From CAIQPS01 sp963783835 (lineage in GTDB: Bacteria; Actinomycetota; Thermoleophilia; RBG-16-64-13): DNA of 64,000 nucleotides. The translations under genes were made by a program, and so were the position numbers. Within the stretch, counting starts at the first letter, position 1, and each line of letters opens with the position of its first letter. The notes beneath the pieces are model-generated. The model had not been told where the DNA came from, did no database searches, and saw only the letters and a program-made list of their open reading frames with translations. Positions 51,421 through 61,150 of the stretch are shown here, piece after piece. The stretch covers positions 1-64,000 of the forward strand of contig CAWAOX010000015.1 of assembly GCA_963783835.1 (NCBI GenBank), given 5' to 3'.

Positions 51421-54400
51421 TTGCGTAGGTCTCCAGGTCTTCCAGAGCAGCCGACCAGGTGCGGTGGCCAGGTGGAGCAGGCACCGCGAGGGCGCATCCT
51501 TGTAGTTGCACGCACGGGCCCCCAGGAGCCCATGGGGGGAAGGCTAAAGCGCGGGGGTTGGTCCGTCACCTGGGCCGCGGGGCTCGCCGCGGTGGCGCGG
51601 GCCCTAGAAACCCTTCCCCCCGATGTCATCGTCATGGATCGGCTCTTCGCCGGTCCCAGGCTGTCGGCGGGGGTCGAGAGGCTGGCGAAGGCCGGCGCCA
51701 TCCCCGTCGTGACGATGCCGTCGCCGGAGCTCGGCGAGGATCCCGAGTCGGTGCGCGGCGCCGTCGTCGACCAGGTTCAGAGACTCCTTCGGCCGGGCCC
51801 CGGACCGCTTGACCAGCCCGACCAGTTGACGGTCGGGGACGTAGTCGTAGATTGTTCCCAGCATATGGCTTGGGTCGGCGACGTGCTTCTGGACCTGACT
51901 CCCAAGGAATTCGATCTGCTGTGCCAGCTGATGCAGTATCCGGGCAGAGCATGGACCAGACAGCAGATGCTGGAAGCTGTCTGGGGATACGGCTTCGGGC
52001 AACTGCGCCTGGTGAGCGTCCACGTCGCCAACCTGCGGAGAAAGCTGATTGCGGCAACGGGTGCTTCCGCGGCCCGCTTCCGCTCCCCGCCTCCAGCCCG
52101 CCTCGCGTGCAGATCGAGGCGATTCGGGGAGTGGGATATCGCCTGACCGATTCGGGCGGGCGTCCGGACGCTCCAGCCGAGAGACCGCCAGGCACGCTGT
52201 CGTCGGGCCGGCGGGGCTTGCCTGTGGGCCGGCCTCCGTTCGTGGGCCGCGAGCGCGAACTCGCGGCGCTGGAAAAGGTGTTCGCGGCGATGCTGGGCGG
52301 CCGGACGGGTTTCGTCGGGCTGGTGGGGGAGGCCGGCATCGGCAAGACCCGGCTTGCCGAGGAGTTCTGCGCGCGTGCGAACGAATTCGGGGCGCGCGTA
52401 TGCTGGGGCACCTGTCACGAGAGCCTGGTGAGACCTCCGTACGAGCCGTGGGTAGAGATTCTCGAGTCTTTGGAGCGCGGCTCGTCGGTTGAGCTCGTTG
52501 ACGAGCTCTTCCCGACGCGGCCCTTGATGGCGCCTCACCGCGAAGGGGCGGGAGCCAGGGCCCGGCTTGAGCTCCTCTGCCGGCTCGGTGAGATATTGAA
52601 GGACAGGGCGGGAGGAGCGCCTCTCTGTCTTGTTCTGGAGGACGTCCAGTGGGCGGATAGCTCGACGCTTCTCGCGCTCCGACACGCGGTCCAGCATCTG
52701 CGAGAGGCGCCCCTTCTGTTGCTCTTCACCTACACGCCTTCGCAGACCGTGCCGGACACCGCCGGCGGGCGCCTCCTGACGGACGTCGTCGCCGACGTCG
52801 TCCGCGGAGACCTGGGTCTGGTCCTTTCGCTCGTCCCTCTCTCCCAACCCGAAGTCGCCCTGTTCGTGGAGTTGTGCGAGTCCGGCCTGCCGGGGGAGGA
52901 CGGCGAAGACCTCGCCAAAGAGGCGTACCGTCAGACCGAAGGCAATCCCTTCTTCCTCACCCAGTTCATGCGAATGGTGTCCCTCTCGCCTGCAGGAAGG
53001 AGTTGGAGGGACTGGGATCTGGATCTCGGGAGCGAGGAAGGGGTCCGGAGCGTGATCCTCCACCGGCTGTCGAAGCTGTCGCCCCCGTGCCGGCGCTGGC
53101 TTGAGGCGGGCTGCGTGTGTGGCTCGGAGTTCCACGTCGCCGTCGCCGCGGAGGCCGCGGGGCTGCTCTCCGAAGGAGTGCCGGTCCTGTTGTCTGAAGC
53201 CACGGGCAAGCACATCGTGGTCCAGACGGGGGAGGGGCCTGAACGTTGCCGCTTCGCCCACCGGCTTATCAAGGACGTCCTCTACCATAACCTCTCGGCG
53301 GAGGCGCGTGCGCGATTGCACGCCGGGGTGGCGGCCATCCTCGAGCGCACGTACGCGGACGAACTGGACCGTCATGCGGCCGAATTGGCCCACCACTACC
53401 GGGCGGCCGTCACGGCCGGATCACCGGACAAAGCCGTCGCGTTCTCTATTCGGGCCGGAGAGGTCGCGGCACGCCGCTACGCCTGGGAAGAGGCCTGCGC
53501 ACACTGGCAGGGCGCCCTGAGCCTGTTGGACATGCTGCCCACGGATAGCCCGCATCGAGCCAGACCAGCGGTGAGTAAGGTCTTCGAGGACCTGGGCGAC
53601 GCATATGGCCACGCGGCGCAGCTGGATCGGGCGATCGATGCCTACGAGAACTCCGCTGCGCATCGCCCGTGGCCCGCCAGCGTGTCACTGGCGCGAGTGA
53701 CGCGAAAACAGGTGGATCATCTGTATGCCCGAGGAGAACAGGACCGCGCCCTTGCCGCTGTCATACAGGCGGAATCGGCGCTGGCGGCGATGCCGGAGCC
53801 GCACGATAGGGAATGGTGGCAGGAATGGCTGGATGTGGAGTTGGCCCGGTGTCAACTCCACTACTGCCAGGGCGAGGTGGAGGCCGCTGACGCTCTTCAT
53901 CGCCAGGTGGAGCCGGTAGCGGGGCAGTACGGGACCAACCAGCAGCGGGCACGGTGCGAAACGGCGGCGCTCTGGATCGACCTCAGTCGCCGGCAGTGGG
54001 TCGCGACCGCCGACACCATCGCGATCGCGGAGAGATGCGCCGCTTCCTCTCTGGCGCTTGGGTCCCCGCTGGACATCCAGGACGCGCACATGTTGCTGGG
54101 GACCGCCCTCTTCTTCTCTCCGGAGCATCGCGCTTCGGCGGGTGAGCACTTACGCAGGTTCCTGAGCCTTGCCCGGCAGAATCACGATCTTATCTTGCAG
54201 GTCGACGCGCTCGAGTCCCTTTCCACCTGGCACCGGCTCAGAGGCGAGATCGACGAGGTGCGGCGCTACGCGTCCGAGGTGCTCCTGCTCACCGCGGACA
54301 GACAGATAGGGACGTACCGGGCCGAAGCCCGAGGCGACCTGGCCTGGGCCGCGTTGAGAGAGGGAAACGTCGAGGAGGCGCGAGCTCTCGCCGTCGCCGG

Positions 54401-54668
54401 TCTGGAGGAGTTCGAACGCAGATTCCCTCGTAGATACCTCGAGTGGCAGGTGCGCTGGCCGCTGCTCGCTCTGGCCGCGACCGACGGCGACCTTCCTCGG
54501 GCAGCTCTTCAGGCCCGGTCGATGCTCGACGGATCCCAGCATAGGATGCCCGAAGATCTCGAAGCCCTCGCCCGCCGCTTCCTCGACCAGCAGTCCAACA
54601 CGCGTCCAGAGGCGTGCGAGAGCCTGGACGAACTGGTCGGGCTGGCCCGCGAGAACGGTTACTTGTAG
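51421..54668 (+). pseudogene. Large regulator: degenerate receiver, winged helix, AAA ATPase and helical repeats, one frameshift
   Basis: The first frame (from about 51421) encodes a receiver-like domain without the usual acidic pair (RILVVARTGPQE) and an OmpR-type winged helix (LTVGDVVVDCSQHMAWVGDVLLDLTPKEFDLLCQLM, AVWGYGFGQLRLVSVHVANLRRKL). Between 52065 and 52110 the frame changes, in a C-rich stretch, and resumes EAIRGVGYRL, the final wing. A P-loop ATPase (FVGRERELAALEKVFAAMLGG, GEAGIGKTRLAEEF, LVLEDVQWADSSTLLAL) and about 450 residues of helical, TPR-like repeats follow, about 1080 aa in total. Such proteins are STAND-type transcription activators that bind a ligand through the repeats. 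GTG 51472 is an alternative start. Confidence 0.72.
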
Positions 54669-54768
54669 ACTCGGTATGCAAAGATGTCGACGGGGACTGC
54701 TCTTTGGCCTGGGGGCCGGCAGCAAAGCGACCTTCCCCATCATTTCACGCCGAGTGCCCGGGGGGATC

Positions 54769-55215
54769 ATGCCAGACAGCAAGTGGGACAAGTACATCGT
54801 GACGGAACCCAAGTTCCTCACCGAGATGGCCCACCACGACTTCAAGGATGTCTCCGGGTTCACATTCCCCGACGAGGTGTACCTCGACAAGGACCTCCTC
54901 GGGGAGGCGAACACGTGGCTCGACATCGTCTGGGTGTGGGACAAGACCGTGCCGCGCGAACTCCCAGGGCTGCACTCCCATCCATTCGCCGAGATCGTGC
55001 TCCTGATCGGGTCCGATCCCAAGAACCTGCGAGACCTGGGCGGCGAGGTGGAATGGGGGATGGGGGTCGGCGACGACGCCAAGACCTATACGCTGACTTC
55101 GACCACCGCGATATACGTGCCCGGCGGGTTACCGCACGGCCCGCTGGTCTACAACCGGGTGGACCGGCCCATCCTGAACATCGCCATAGGACTGCAGGCC
55201 GGGGACTACGAGTAG
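54769..55215 (+). CDS. Cupin-domain protein
   Basis: The 148-aa product (ATG 54769 with GGGGGG upstream) has a cupin core: ELPGLHSHPFAEIVLLIG supplies the first motif with HxH, and AIYVPGGLPHGPLVYNRVDRPILNIAIG the second with the late His. An N-terminal segment KYIVTEPKFLTEMAHHDFKDVSGFTFPDEVYLD precedes it. It could be a metal-dependent enzyme or binding protein for the pathway encoded upstream. Longer frames upstream are not used because the leader is not protein-like. Confidence 0.8.
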   Translation: MPDSKWDKYIVTEPKFLTEMAHHDFKDVSGFTFPDEVYLDKDLLGEANTWLDIVWVWDKTVPRELPGLHSHPFAEIVLLIGSDPKNLRDLGGEVEWGMGVGDDAKTYTLTSTTAIYVPGGLPHGPLVYNRVDRPILNIAIGLQAGDYE

Positions 55216-55291
55216 AACCAGGCGGGCGCGGGCGGCGCGCCTTGGTCGCCGCGCGGGTCGGTCCCGGCCGCAGCCGCTGCGCGCTCTCCCG

Positions 55292-55720
55292 CTAGTGCCA
55301 GATGGTCAACCCGGTCTGCGCGTCCATATTGCGCACCACCGGCTGCGTCGCCGACAGGGTGGTCAGCAGGATCTCCATGTTGAACACGAGGGTATTGGGG
55401 CCCAGATGGCCCCCGAAGCAGTGGCCTCGCTCGTCGGCGAAGGTTATGTGGGCGTGAACGATCGGCTCCCCGTTGAGCAGAGAGACGTTGCCCAGCATAC
55501 CCGCCACTTCGAGGCGCTGGTCGTGTTCGAGGTCGATCCACTCCTGCTTGGGCTGGTCGTAATACCGGATGGTGCCCCGGGAGACTGCGCCGAGCCCGGA
55601 GAACCAGGCGAGGTTGATCCCCTGGTGGTGGACGAAATCGTTCAGTTCTTTGAGAAGGTCGCTCCCATAGGCGGGCTTGAGGATGTGGACCGGCCCGACC
55701 GTCGCCTGAACGTCATACAT
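55292..55720 (-). CDS. PPC/DUF296-domain protein
   Basis: The 142-aa product matches the PPC (DUF296) domain: LLKELNDFVHHQGINLAWFSGLGAVSRGTIRYYD, LEVAGMLGNVSLLNGEPIVHAHITFADERGHCFGGHLGPNTLVFNMEILLTTL. The HAHITFAD and GGHLGPN segments contain the family's conserved His residues that can bind a metal. Members are small trimeric proteins, some linked to DNA binding in plants; bacterial roles are unknown. It is convergent with the cupin gene. Confidence 0.87.
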   Translation of the reverse strand: MYDVQATVGPVHILKPAYGSDLLKELNDFVHHQGINLAWFSGLGAVSRGTIRYYDQPKQEWIDLEHDQRLEVAGMLGNVSLLNGEPIVHAHITFADERGHCFGGHLGPNTLVFNMEILLTTLSATQPVVRNMDAQTGLTIWH

Positions 55721-55771
55721 GAGCCATCACCCCGTTTCGTGTAGAGCGCCCGGCGCGGCACGCCTGAGCGT

Positions 55772-57244
55772 TTAGTCGTCCCACTTGAACTCGGGTGCCG
55801 TTTTCTGGTCCCAGATCTCCTCGGTCGCATCCTCGAGCGCTTGCTCCTCCTCGACCGTCATCGCAGTGATAAGGGTGGAGGGGTCGCTCAGTAGTTTGAC
55901 CTCGAGCTCCGACGCGTCGAGACGTCCTTCGTCGTCGATGGAGGCGTTCTTTTCCTTGAAGATCGCCGTCAGTTCGTCAAGATCCATGCCCTCGCGGTGC
56001 AGGCTCACTCGCTCGTCGCCGGGGATGTCGCGCCGGAGATCTATCAGGTACTGGTACCAGATGATGTCCCAGGCGACCGTGAGGAGCGCCCGGGGCTCCG
56101 GTCCGATGATCTTGGTGAGGTTGGCCCTGGGCTTGCCGAGGCTCTTGCGCACGTCGCGCACCCGGTTGGTGAACTGGCTCTCGTTGAAGTTCTTCTGCGC
56201 CACCTGCACTTCGGGGAGCTGGAAACTGGGGCGGCCGTGGTGCTCGGCGGTGGGAGGACCGGCCGGCGGGGCCACAGGTGGCGGGGCCACCGGCGGCGCG
56301 ACGGGGGGCTGCGTGGACTGAGCAGCCAGGTCGTCCGGGGAGTAGAGCAGCGGTTGGGTGTCTTCGGGGGTCACGGGCCGCGCGGCTTCGGCGGACTGCG
56401 CGGCTGCAGCTGCTTGGGCGACTTCTTCGGGCTCGGAAAGCGTATTCTCGGCCGTGTTCTCTGGGGTGGAGTCGGAATGCCAGACTGCGGCGGTGGCCGC
56501 ACCCGCAGCGGCTGCCGCCCCGGCCGCCGTCCCGGCGGGCGCTTCTGGTTCATCGTCGCGGCGGACAGCAGCGCCGGCCAAGGCGACGCCGCCGGCAGCC
56601 AAAACAGCCATGCCCAAGGCGCCGGGCGCCTCGTCATCGGCAGCAGGCTGGGCGGCAGCGACTGCGGCGCCACCGGCTGCGAGAAGGGCTTCGGTCTCGC
56701 GCAGCCGCGCCCGGGTCTGCTCGAGCTCTCGCTCGAGAGTCTCTAGCCGGTTCTCGACAGTGGCGGTCTTATCAAGATTCTCGGAGATCACGCCGGTGGC
56801 GAAGGTCTCCAGCGAGGCGGCGAGGCGCTGGAGGGCGGCCTGCATCTCGGTCTGGAGGGTGATCAGATCGACGACCGGAGTCAGAAGCTCGCGCGTCTTC
56901 TCCATCGGATCGGGCTCGTCGCCCGGGAGGGGAGATGAGCCGTTGCGGACGGCCTCCGCGTCGAGCTCCTCGAAAGATGCCGAGTCGTCGAACGAAGCCG
57001 TGTCGTCGAATGACTTCGACTTGTCGATAGACGATGAGTCGTCGCCCCGAGACTCATCAGCCGCTACATCCGGAAACCGGAACTCTTCGCCCTCGGGTTG
57101 GAGGGCGGCCCCGGCGGCACACTCCGCGCAGAGCCTGGCGATGCTCCCGTCCGCGAACTCCTGGATGATGACCTCGGCGGAGAGTTCCGCTCCACAGATC
57201 TCGCACTGGTTGTGTGGCTGAAAGATGTTGTCGGACAAAGCCAT
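55772..57244 (-). CDS. Zinc-ribbon, coiled-coil and Ala/Pro-rich protein of unknown function
   Basis: The 490-aa product starts at ATG 57244 after GGAGGCG. Residues about 14-40 hold a zinc ribbon (CEICG ... CAEC). An acidic Ser/Asp stretch with SFDD repeats follows (about 68-95), then a coiled coil (about 118-195), an Ala-rich region with a helix LGMAVLAAGGVALAGAAV (about 210-245), and a Pro-rich PPVAP repeat (about 315-335). The well-ordered C-terminal domain (about 345-490) contains KSLGKPRANLTKIIG, TVAWDIIWYQYLIDL and EEEQALEDATEEIWD. The family is not recognised. It has features of a scaffold or cell-surface-proximal regulator. Confidence 0.6.
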   Translation of the reverse strand: MALSDNIFQPHNQCEICGAELSAEVIIQEFADGSIARLCAECAAGAALQPEGEEFRFPDVAADESRGDDSSSIDKSKSFDDTASFDDSASFEELDAEAVRNGSSPLPGDEPDPMEKTRELLTPVVDLITLQTEMQAALQRLAASLETFATGVISENLDKTATVENRLETLERELEQTRARLRETEALLAAGGAAVAAAQPAADDEAPGALGMAVLAAGGVALAGAAVRRDDEPEAPAGTAAGAAAAAGAATAAVWHSDSTPENTAENTLSEPEEVAQAAAAAQSAEAARPVTPEDTQPLLYSPDDLAAQSTQPPVAPPVAPPPVAPPAGPPTAEHHGRPSFQLPEVQVAQKNFNESQFTNRVRDVRKSLGKPRANLTKIIGPEPRALLTVAWDIIWYQYLIDLRRDIPGDERVSLHREGMDLDELTAIFKEKNASIDDEGRLDASELEVKLLSDPSTLITAMTVEEEQALEDATEEIWDQKTAPEFKWDD

Positions 57245-57433
57245 GGTCGGCGCCTCCGTCCCAACGGCGCCCATCCGCCGTGGGAATGGGGATTTGGGTC
57301 GCCGGGTAGTATACCAACGCCTTGCCGGTACGGGGGAAGACCTGGCGACGGAGTGGCGAGGGGCCGGCTGATCACGAGGCGGCTCCATCCCTCTGCCGGA
57401 CCCCGGATGCCGCCATGTTAGACTCTCCGGGCT

Positions 57434-57682
57434 ATGATCGAAGTGAGACTGTACGCCAATCTTGCCCCTGTCGGCCGCCCCCTTCCGCGTCTTGCGAGCG
57501 ATGCCGTGGGCTTCGAGATCGAGGCGCGAAGCGGCCTCACGGTGAGGGACGTGGTCACCGAGGCAGCCATCCCGGCGGCAGACGTCGTGGTGGTCATTAT
57601 CAACCACGGCCGAGGCACTCTCGATTCCCCGCTCACCGACGGAGATCGTCTCGGCTTGTTCCCGGCTGTGTCGGGTGGATGA
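57434..57682 (+). CDS. MoaD/ThiS-family sulfur-carrier-like protein
   Basis: The 82-aa protein has the ubiquitin-like beta-grasp pattern: IEVRLYANLAPVGR, LTVRDVVTEAAIPAADVVVVIINHGRG, DGDRLGLFPAVSGG, ending in the diglycine that is thiocarboxylated in MoaD and ThiS. Such carriers give sulfur to molybdopterin, thiazole or other acceptors. The ATG lies 13 bases before an unusual upstream with no strong ribosome site. An aminotransferase gene follows by 30 bases. Confidence 0.82.
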   Translation: MIEVRLYANLAPVGRPLPRLASDAVGFEIEARSGLTVRDVVTEAAIPAADVVVVIINHGRGTLDSPLTDGDRLGLFPAVSGG

Positions 57683-57712
57683 CCCGGACCCAGAGAATCG
57701 ACGGAGGCCCTC

Positions 57713-58900
57713 ATGTCCGTAGCGAAGAAGATCGCTGAATCCTCACGCCGCTCCTCCTGGATCAGACAGATGTTCGAGGAAGGAGCGAGACTCGCCGAGA
57801 TCCACGGGCGGGAGAACGTCTTCGACTTCAGCATCGGCAACCCGAACCTGGAACCTCCAGAGGAATTCCAGCGGGTGATCGAGGAACTGGTGCACGATCG
57901 GACTCCGGGGCGGCATGGCTACATGCCGAACGCCGGATATCCGGACACCCGGGCGGCGGTGGCGGAGTACCTGTCGAAAGACCAGGGCGTGAGACTGGGG
58001 GCCGAGCATGTCGTGATGACCTGCGGCGCCGGCGGCGCCCTCAACGTGATGCTCAAGGCCATCCTGGACCCAGAGGACGAGGTCGTCGTGCCGAGGCCCT
58101 ACTTCGTCGAATACGCCTCCTACGTGGACAACCATGGGGGCGTGCTCAAGCCCGTAGCCAGCCGTTCCGATTTTGACCTCGATATCGACGAGATCGCAGC
58201 GGCGATCGGTCCCCGGACCAAAGCCGTCCTCATCAACTCGCCGCACAACCCCACGGGGAGGGTCTATCCGGCGGAGTCGCTGGCGGCGCTGGGCGACGTG
58301 CTCCGCCGGAGATCGGCCGAACTGGGGCGCATCATCTACCTTGTCTCCGACGAGCCTTACCGGCGGATCGTATACGACGGCATAGCGGTCCCGCCGGTGA
58401 TGGCCGCCTACGAGAACTCCATGATCGGGTCCAGCTACTCGAAAGAGCTCTCGCTGGCGGGGGAGCGGATAGGGTATGCCGCGGCCAACCCCGCGATCCC
58501 GGATATCGCGGCAATGATGGAAGCGTTGACGTTGACGAATAGGATCCTGGGCTTCGTCAACGCCCCCGCGCTCATGCAGCGGGCGGTCGCCCGCCTGCAA
58601 GGCGTCTCAGTGGACATCACGCTCTACCAGCGCAACCGTGACGTGCTGTGCGAGGCGCTGAGCAGTGCGGGTTTCGATGTGTTCAAGCCCCAGGGCGCGT
58701 TCTATCTTTTCCCCCGCACGCCTATTGAGGATGACGTCGCGTTCTGCCGGGAACTCCAGCAGCACCTGGTGCTCGTAGTGCCGGGGAGCGGCTTCGGCCT
58801 GGGCGGGCACTTCCGTATGGCCTACTGCGTGGCCCCCGCGGTGGTCGACGGCGCGCTGCCGGCCCTCCGGAAGATCGGGGCGAAGTACTTCGGAAGCTAG
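57713..58900 (+). CDS. PLP-dependent class I/II aminotransferase
   Basis: The 395-aa protein is an aspartate-aminotransferase-fold enzyme: FDFSIGNPNLEPPEEF, GRHGYMPNAGYPDTRAAVAEYLS, TCGAGGALNVMLKAI, INSPHNPTGRVYP, LVSDEPYRRIVYD, and the PLP lysine in SSYSKELSLAGERIGYAA. Arg in FRMAYC near the C-terminus binds the substrate carboxylate. Substrate specificity is not evident. GGAGG precedes the ATG. Confidence 0.92.
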   Translation: MSVAKKIAESSRRSSWIRQMFEEGARLAEIHGRENVFDFSIGNPNLEPPEEFQRVIEELVHDRTPGRHGYMPNAGYPDTRAAVAEYLSKDQGVRLGAEHVVMTCGAGGALNVMLKAILDPEDEVVVPRPYFVEYASYVDNHGGVLKPVASRSDFDLDIDEIAAAIGPRTKAVLINSPHNPTGRVYPAESLAALGDVLRRRSAELGRIIYLVSDEPYRRIVYDGIAVPPVMAAYENSMIGSSYSKELSLAGERIGYAAANPAIPDIAAMMEALTLTNRILGFVNAPALMQRAVARLQGVSVDITLYQRNRDVLCEALSSAGFDVFKPQGAFYLFPRTPIEDDVAFCRELQQHLVLVVPGSGFGLGGHFRMAYCVAPAVVDGALPALRKIGAKYFGS

Positions 58901-58963
58901 AGGCGCCGGAATGGCTCCGGCCCGAATGCCGCTGCGCCGGCGCGGCGTGCCGCCGGCCGGACC

Positions 58964-59485
58964 CTAGCCGGCGCGCCTCGGCGGCTGCTGTTTGTAGCCG
59001 GCGGCCTCGATGATCACTTCGTAGATCAGCGTCTGGGCGAAGTCCTCGTCCCCGAAGGGAGCGTCGGCCGCCGCTGGGTCGTACTTGGCGACGATGGCGC
59101 GCAGCGCCGTCTCTCGCCCGTCTCGGTCCTCGACCCGCCGGGCCTGTCCCCAGACCAGCAAGGAGCGATACGAGAAGCCGTCCGCGCAGGGCCTGTCGCC
59201 TTGGTCGAAGGTCACCCCGTCGGTGATGGCGAGGCAGACCCGCGGGTCCGCGGCCAGTACCTCCGACTTGCGGCCTTCGCCGGTGTGGAAGCAGATGCGG
59301 CCGTCCAGTCCCGTCACGTCGGGGGTGCTTGAGGCACCGGGGTCTTCTACATATACGAAGTTCAGGGGGACGACATACGGTCCGGCCGCCTCGACCATCG
59401 CAAGGTAGGCGAACGAGACGTCGCGCAGCAGTTCCTTGGCCACCGCTGTCTCGGCGCTCGACAGAGGTCTCTTGGTGGTCTTCAT
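58964..59485 (-). CDS. Pyridoxamine 5'-phosphate oxidase-family FMN split-barrel protein
   Basis: The 173-aa product fits the FMN-binding split barrel: VAKELLRDVSFAYLAMVEAAGPYVVPLNFVYV, RICFHTGEGRKSEVLAADPRVCLAI, and YRSLLVWGQARRVEDRDGRETALRAIVAKYDP. It is of the NimA/flavin-reductase-like group more than the vitamin B6 enzyme itself. ATG 59485 with GGGG upstream is used. It is divergent from the phosphoglycerate mutase. Confidence 0.85.
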   Translation of the reverse strand: MKTTKRPLSSAETAVAKELLRDVSFAYLAMVEAAGPYVVPLNFVYVEDPGASSTPDVTGLDGRICFHTGEGRKSEVLAADPRVCLAITDGVTFDQGDRPCADGFSYRSLLVWGQARRVEDRDGRETALRAIVAKYDPAAADAPFGDEDFAQTLIYEVIIEAAGYKQQPPRRAG

Positions 59486-59568
59486 GTCCCCACGATACCG
59501 CACTGATACCGCCTATAATGAAGCCCGAGGGGCGTAGGCCACGATAAGAGCGACCGCGGGAGCGGCTG

Positions 59569-60798
59569 GTGAAACACGTGGTGTTGATCATCGACGGGGC
59601 ATCAGGGTGGCCGGCCACGGCCCACGGCGGGAGGACCTCGCTGGAAGCCGCGCATACTCCCAACCTGGATCGCCTGGCCCGCGAAGGCAAGGTAGGCCTG
59701 GTCTCCAACGTTCCGCCCGGCATGGAGGCTTCCAGCGCCATCGCCTGCATGAGCGTCATGGGCTTCGACCCCGCTCTCAACTACGCAGGGAGGGGCCCGA
59801 TCGAGGCGGCGGCCATGGGGATCGAGCTGGAACCGGGCCAGGTGGCCATGCGCTGCAATCTGGTGACCGTCCTCGACGGGCGGATGGCCAGCTATTCCGC
59901 GGGCAACATCTCCTCAGCCGAATCGGCCGAGCTCATCGTGGCCCTCCAGCAAGGCCTGGGGGACGAGCGCTCGGCGTTCTACCCCGGAGTCAACTTCCGG
60001 CACATCCTCACCGTGAGGGACGGCGGGCAGCTTCTCGCTACCTCCTTCACCCCGCCGCACGATATCGCTGGGCAGCCGGTCGACGCGGCCGCCCCCGCGG
60101 GACCGGGAGCCGCGTTCGCGCTGGACCTGATGGAGCGCTCGAAGGCGATCTTGGAGGGACACCCGGTGAACGAACGACGTTTGGCGAGGGGCAAACCGCC
60201 CGCGACGCAGATCTGGCTGTTCTGGCCGGGCGGGCGGGTCGCGGAGATGCCCGCCTTCGCCGATCTCTACCAGGGGAGGAAGGCGGCGCTCACGTCGCCG
60301 GTGGACCTGCTGAAGGGGCTTGCCAAGCAGACCGGCATCGATTTCTTGCCGATCCCGGGGGTCACCGACGGCCCCGACAACGACTACGAGGGCCAGATGA
60401 AGGCCGCCCTGGCCGCTCTGGCCGACCATGACCTGGTCTTCGTGCACGTGGAGTCGCCCGACGAGGCGGGCCATGCGGGCGACGCCGCCGGCAAGGTGGA
60501 GGCCATCGAGCAGGTCGATGCCCTGATGATGCCGCACGTAGTGCAGCTCGCGGGCGCAGCCGGAGCAGGCATGCAGGCCGGCCTTGGCGCCGGCAAGCAG
60601 GGCCTTCGAGTCCTCGTTCTTCCCGACCACCCGACCCCGCTGGAGATCAGGACCCACGTCGCCGAGCCGGTGCCCTTCATCCTGTGGGGCCCGGGGTTCG
60701 AGGCCAACGGAGTGGCCGCGTACACAGAAAGAGAGGCCCGGGCCACGGGCTTCGCCGTGGCGCCGGGCCACCTCTTGATGCCGCTGTTCTTGGGCTAG
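59569..60798 (+). CDS. apgM: 2,3-bisphosphoglycerate-independent phosphoglycerate mutase, archaeal type
   Basis: The 409-aa protein follows the ApgM pattern: VVLIIDGASGWP, TSLEAAHTPNLDRLAREGKVGLVSNVPPGMEASSAIACMSVMGFDPALNYAGRGPIEAAAMGI, with the phosphorylatable Ser in ASSA. HVESPDEAGHAGDAAGKVEAIEQVD and LVLPDHPTPLEIRTHV supply metal ligands. It interconverts 3- and 2-phosphoglycerate. Archaeal-type enzymes are also found in many actinobacteria and clostridia. The start is GTG. Confidence 0.9.
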   Translation: MKHVVLIIDGASGWPATAHGGRTSLEAAHTPNLDRLAREGKVGLVSNVPPGMEASSAIACMSVMGFDPALNYAGRGPIEAAAMGIELEPGQVAMRCNLVTVLDGRMASYSAGNISSAESAELIVALQQGLGDERSAFYPGVNFRHILTVRDGGQLLATSFTPPHDIAGQPVDAAAPAGPGAAFALDLMERSKAILEGHPVNERRLARGKPPATQIWLFWPGGRVAEMPAFADLYQGRKAALTSPVDLLKGLAKQTGIDFLPIPGVTDGPDNDYEGQMKAALAALADHDLVFVHVESPDEAGHAGDAAGKVEAIEQVDALMMPHVVQLAGAAGAGMQAGLGAGKQGLRVLVLPDHPTPLEIRTHVAEPVPFILWGPGFEANGVAAYTEREARATGFAVAPGHLLMPLFLG

Positions 60799-60805
60799 AA
60801 GCGGA

Positions 60806-60979
60806 TCAGTCCGCCATCATCTCGAATTCGTCTTTGCTGGCTCCGCAGTCCGGGCATTCCCAGTCGTCCGGCAGGTCTTCGAAAGCGGTTCCGGGGGCGA
60901 TCCCCTGGGTGGGGTCCCCGACTTCGGGGTCGTAGATGTATCCACAGAGTAGGCATTGCCACTTGTCCATCCGGTCCAT
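60806..60979 (-). CDS. Rubredoxin
   Basis: The minus-strand frame from ATG 60979 encodes 57 aa with two Cys pairs, CLLCGYIYDPEVGDPTQGI and CPDCGASKDEFEMM, and the aromatic GYIYDP and DDWECP segments diagnostic of rubredoxin. It binds one iron in a four-Cys site and carries single electrons, often to oxygen- or peroxide-reducing enzymes. GAGGAG is 5 bases before the ATG; a second ATG three codons in is possible. Confidence 0.95.
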   Translation of the reverse strand: MDRMDKWQCLLCGYIYDPEVGDPTQGIAPGTAFEDLPDDWECPDCGASKDEFEMMAD

Positions 60980-61150
60980 CCTTTCTCCTCGAGCTGAGAC
61001 CCGTGCGTGCCCTAGCAGATCCCATTATCTCCAATTGCGGGTGGATCTAACCTAGCCTAGCAGAACCGGGCGGCGACTGCCGAAAGGCGTTCGTCGCCGG
61101 CCCCCGCGGACGTCTTGGGCCTCCGCGCGGAGTGATAATGGCGTAAATCC

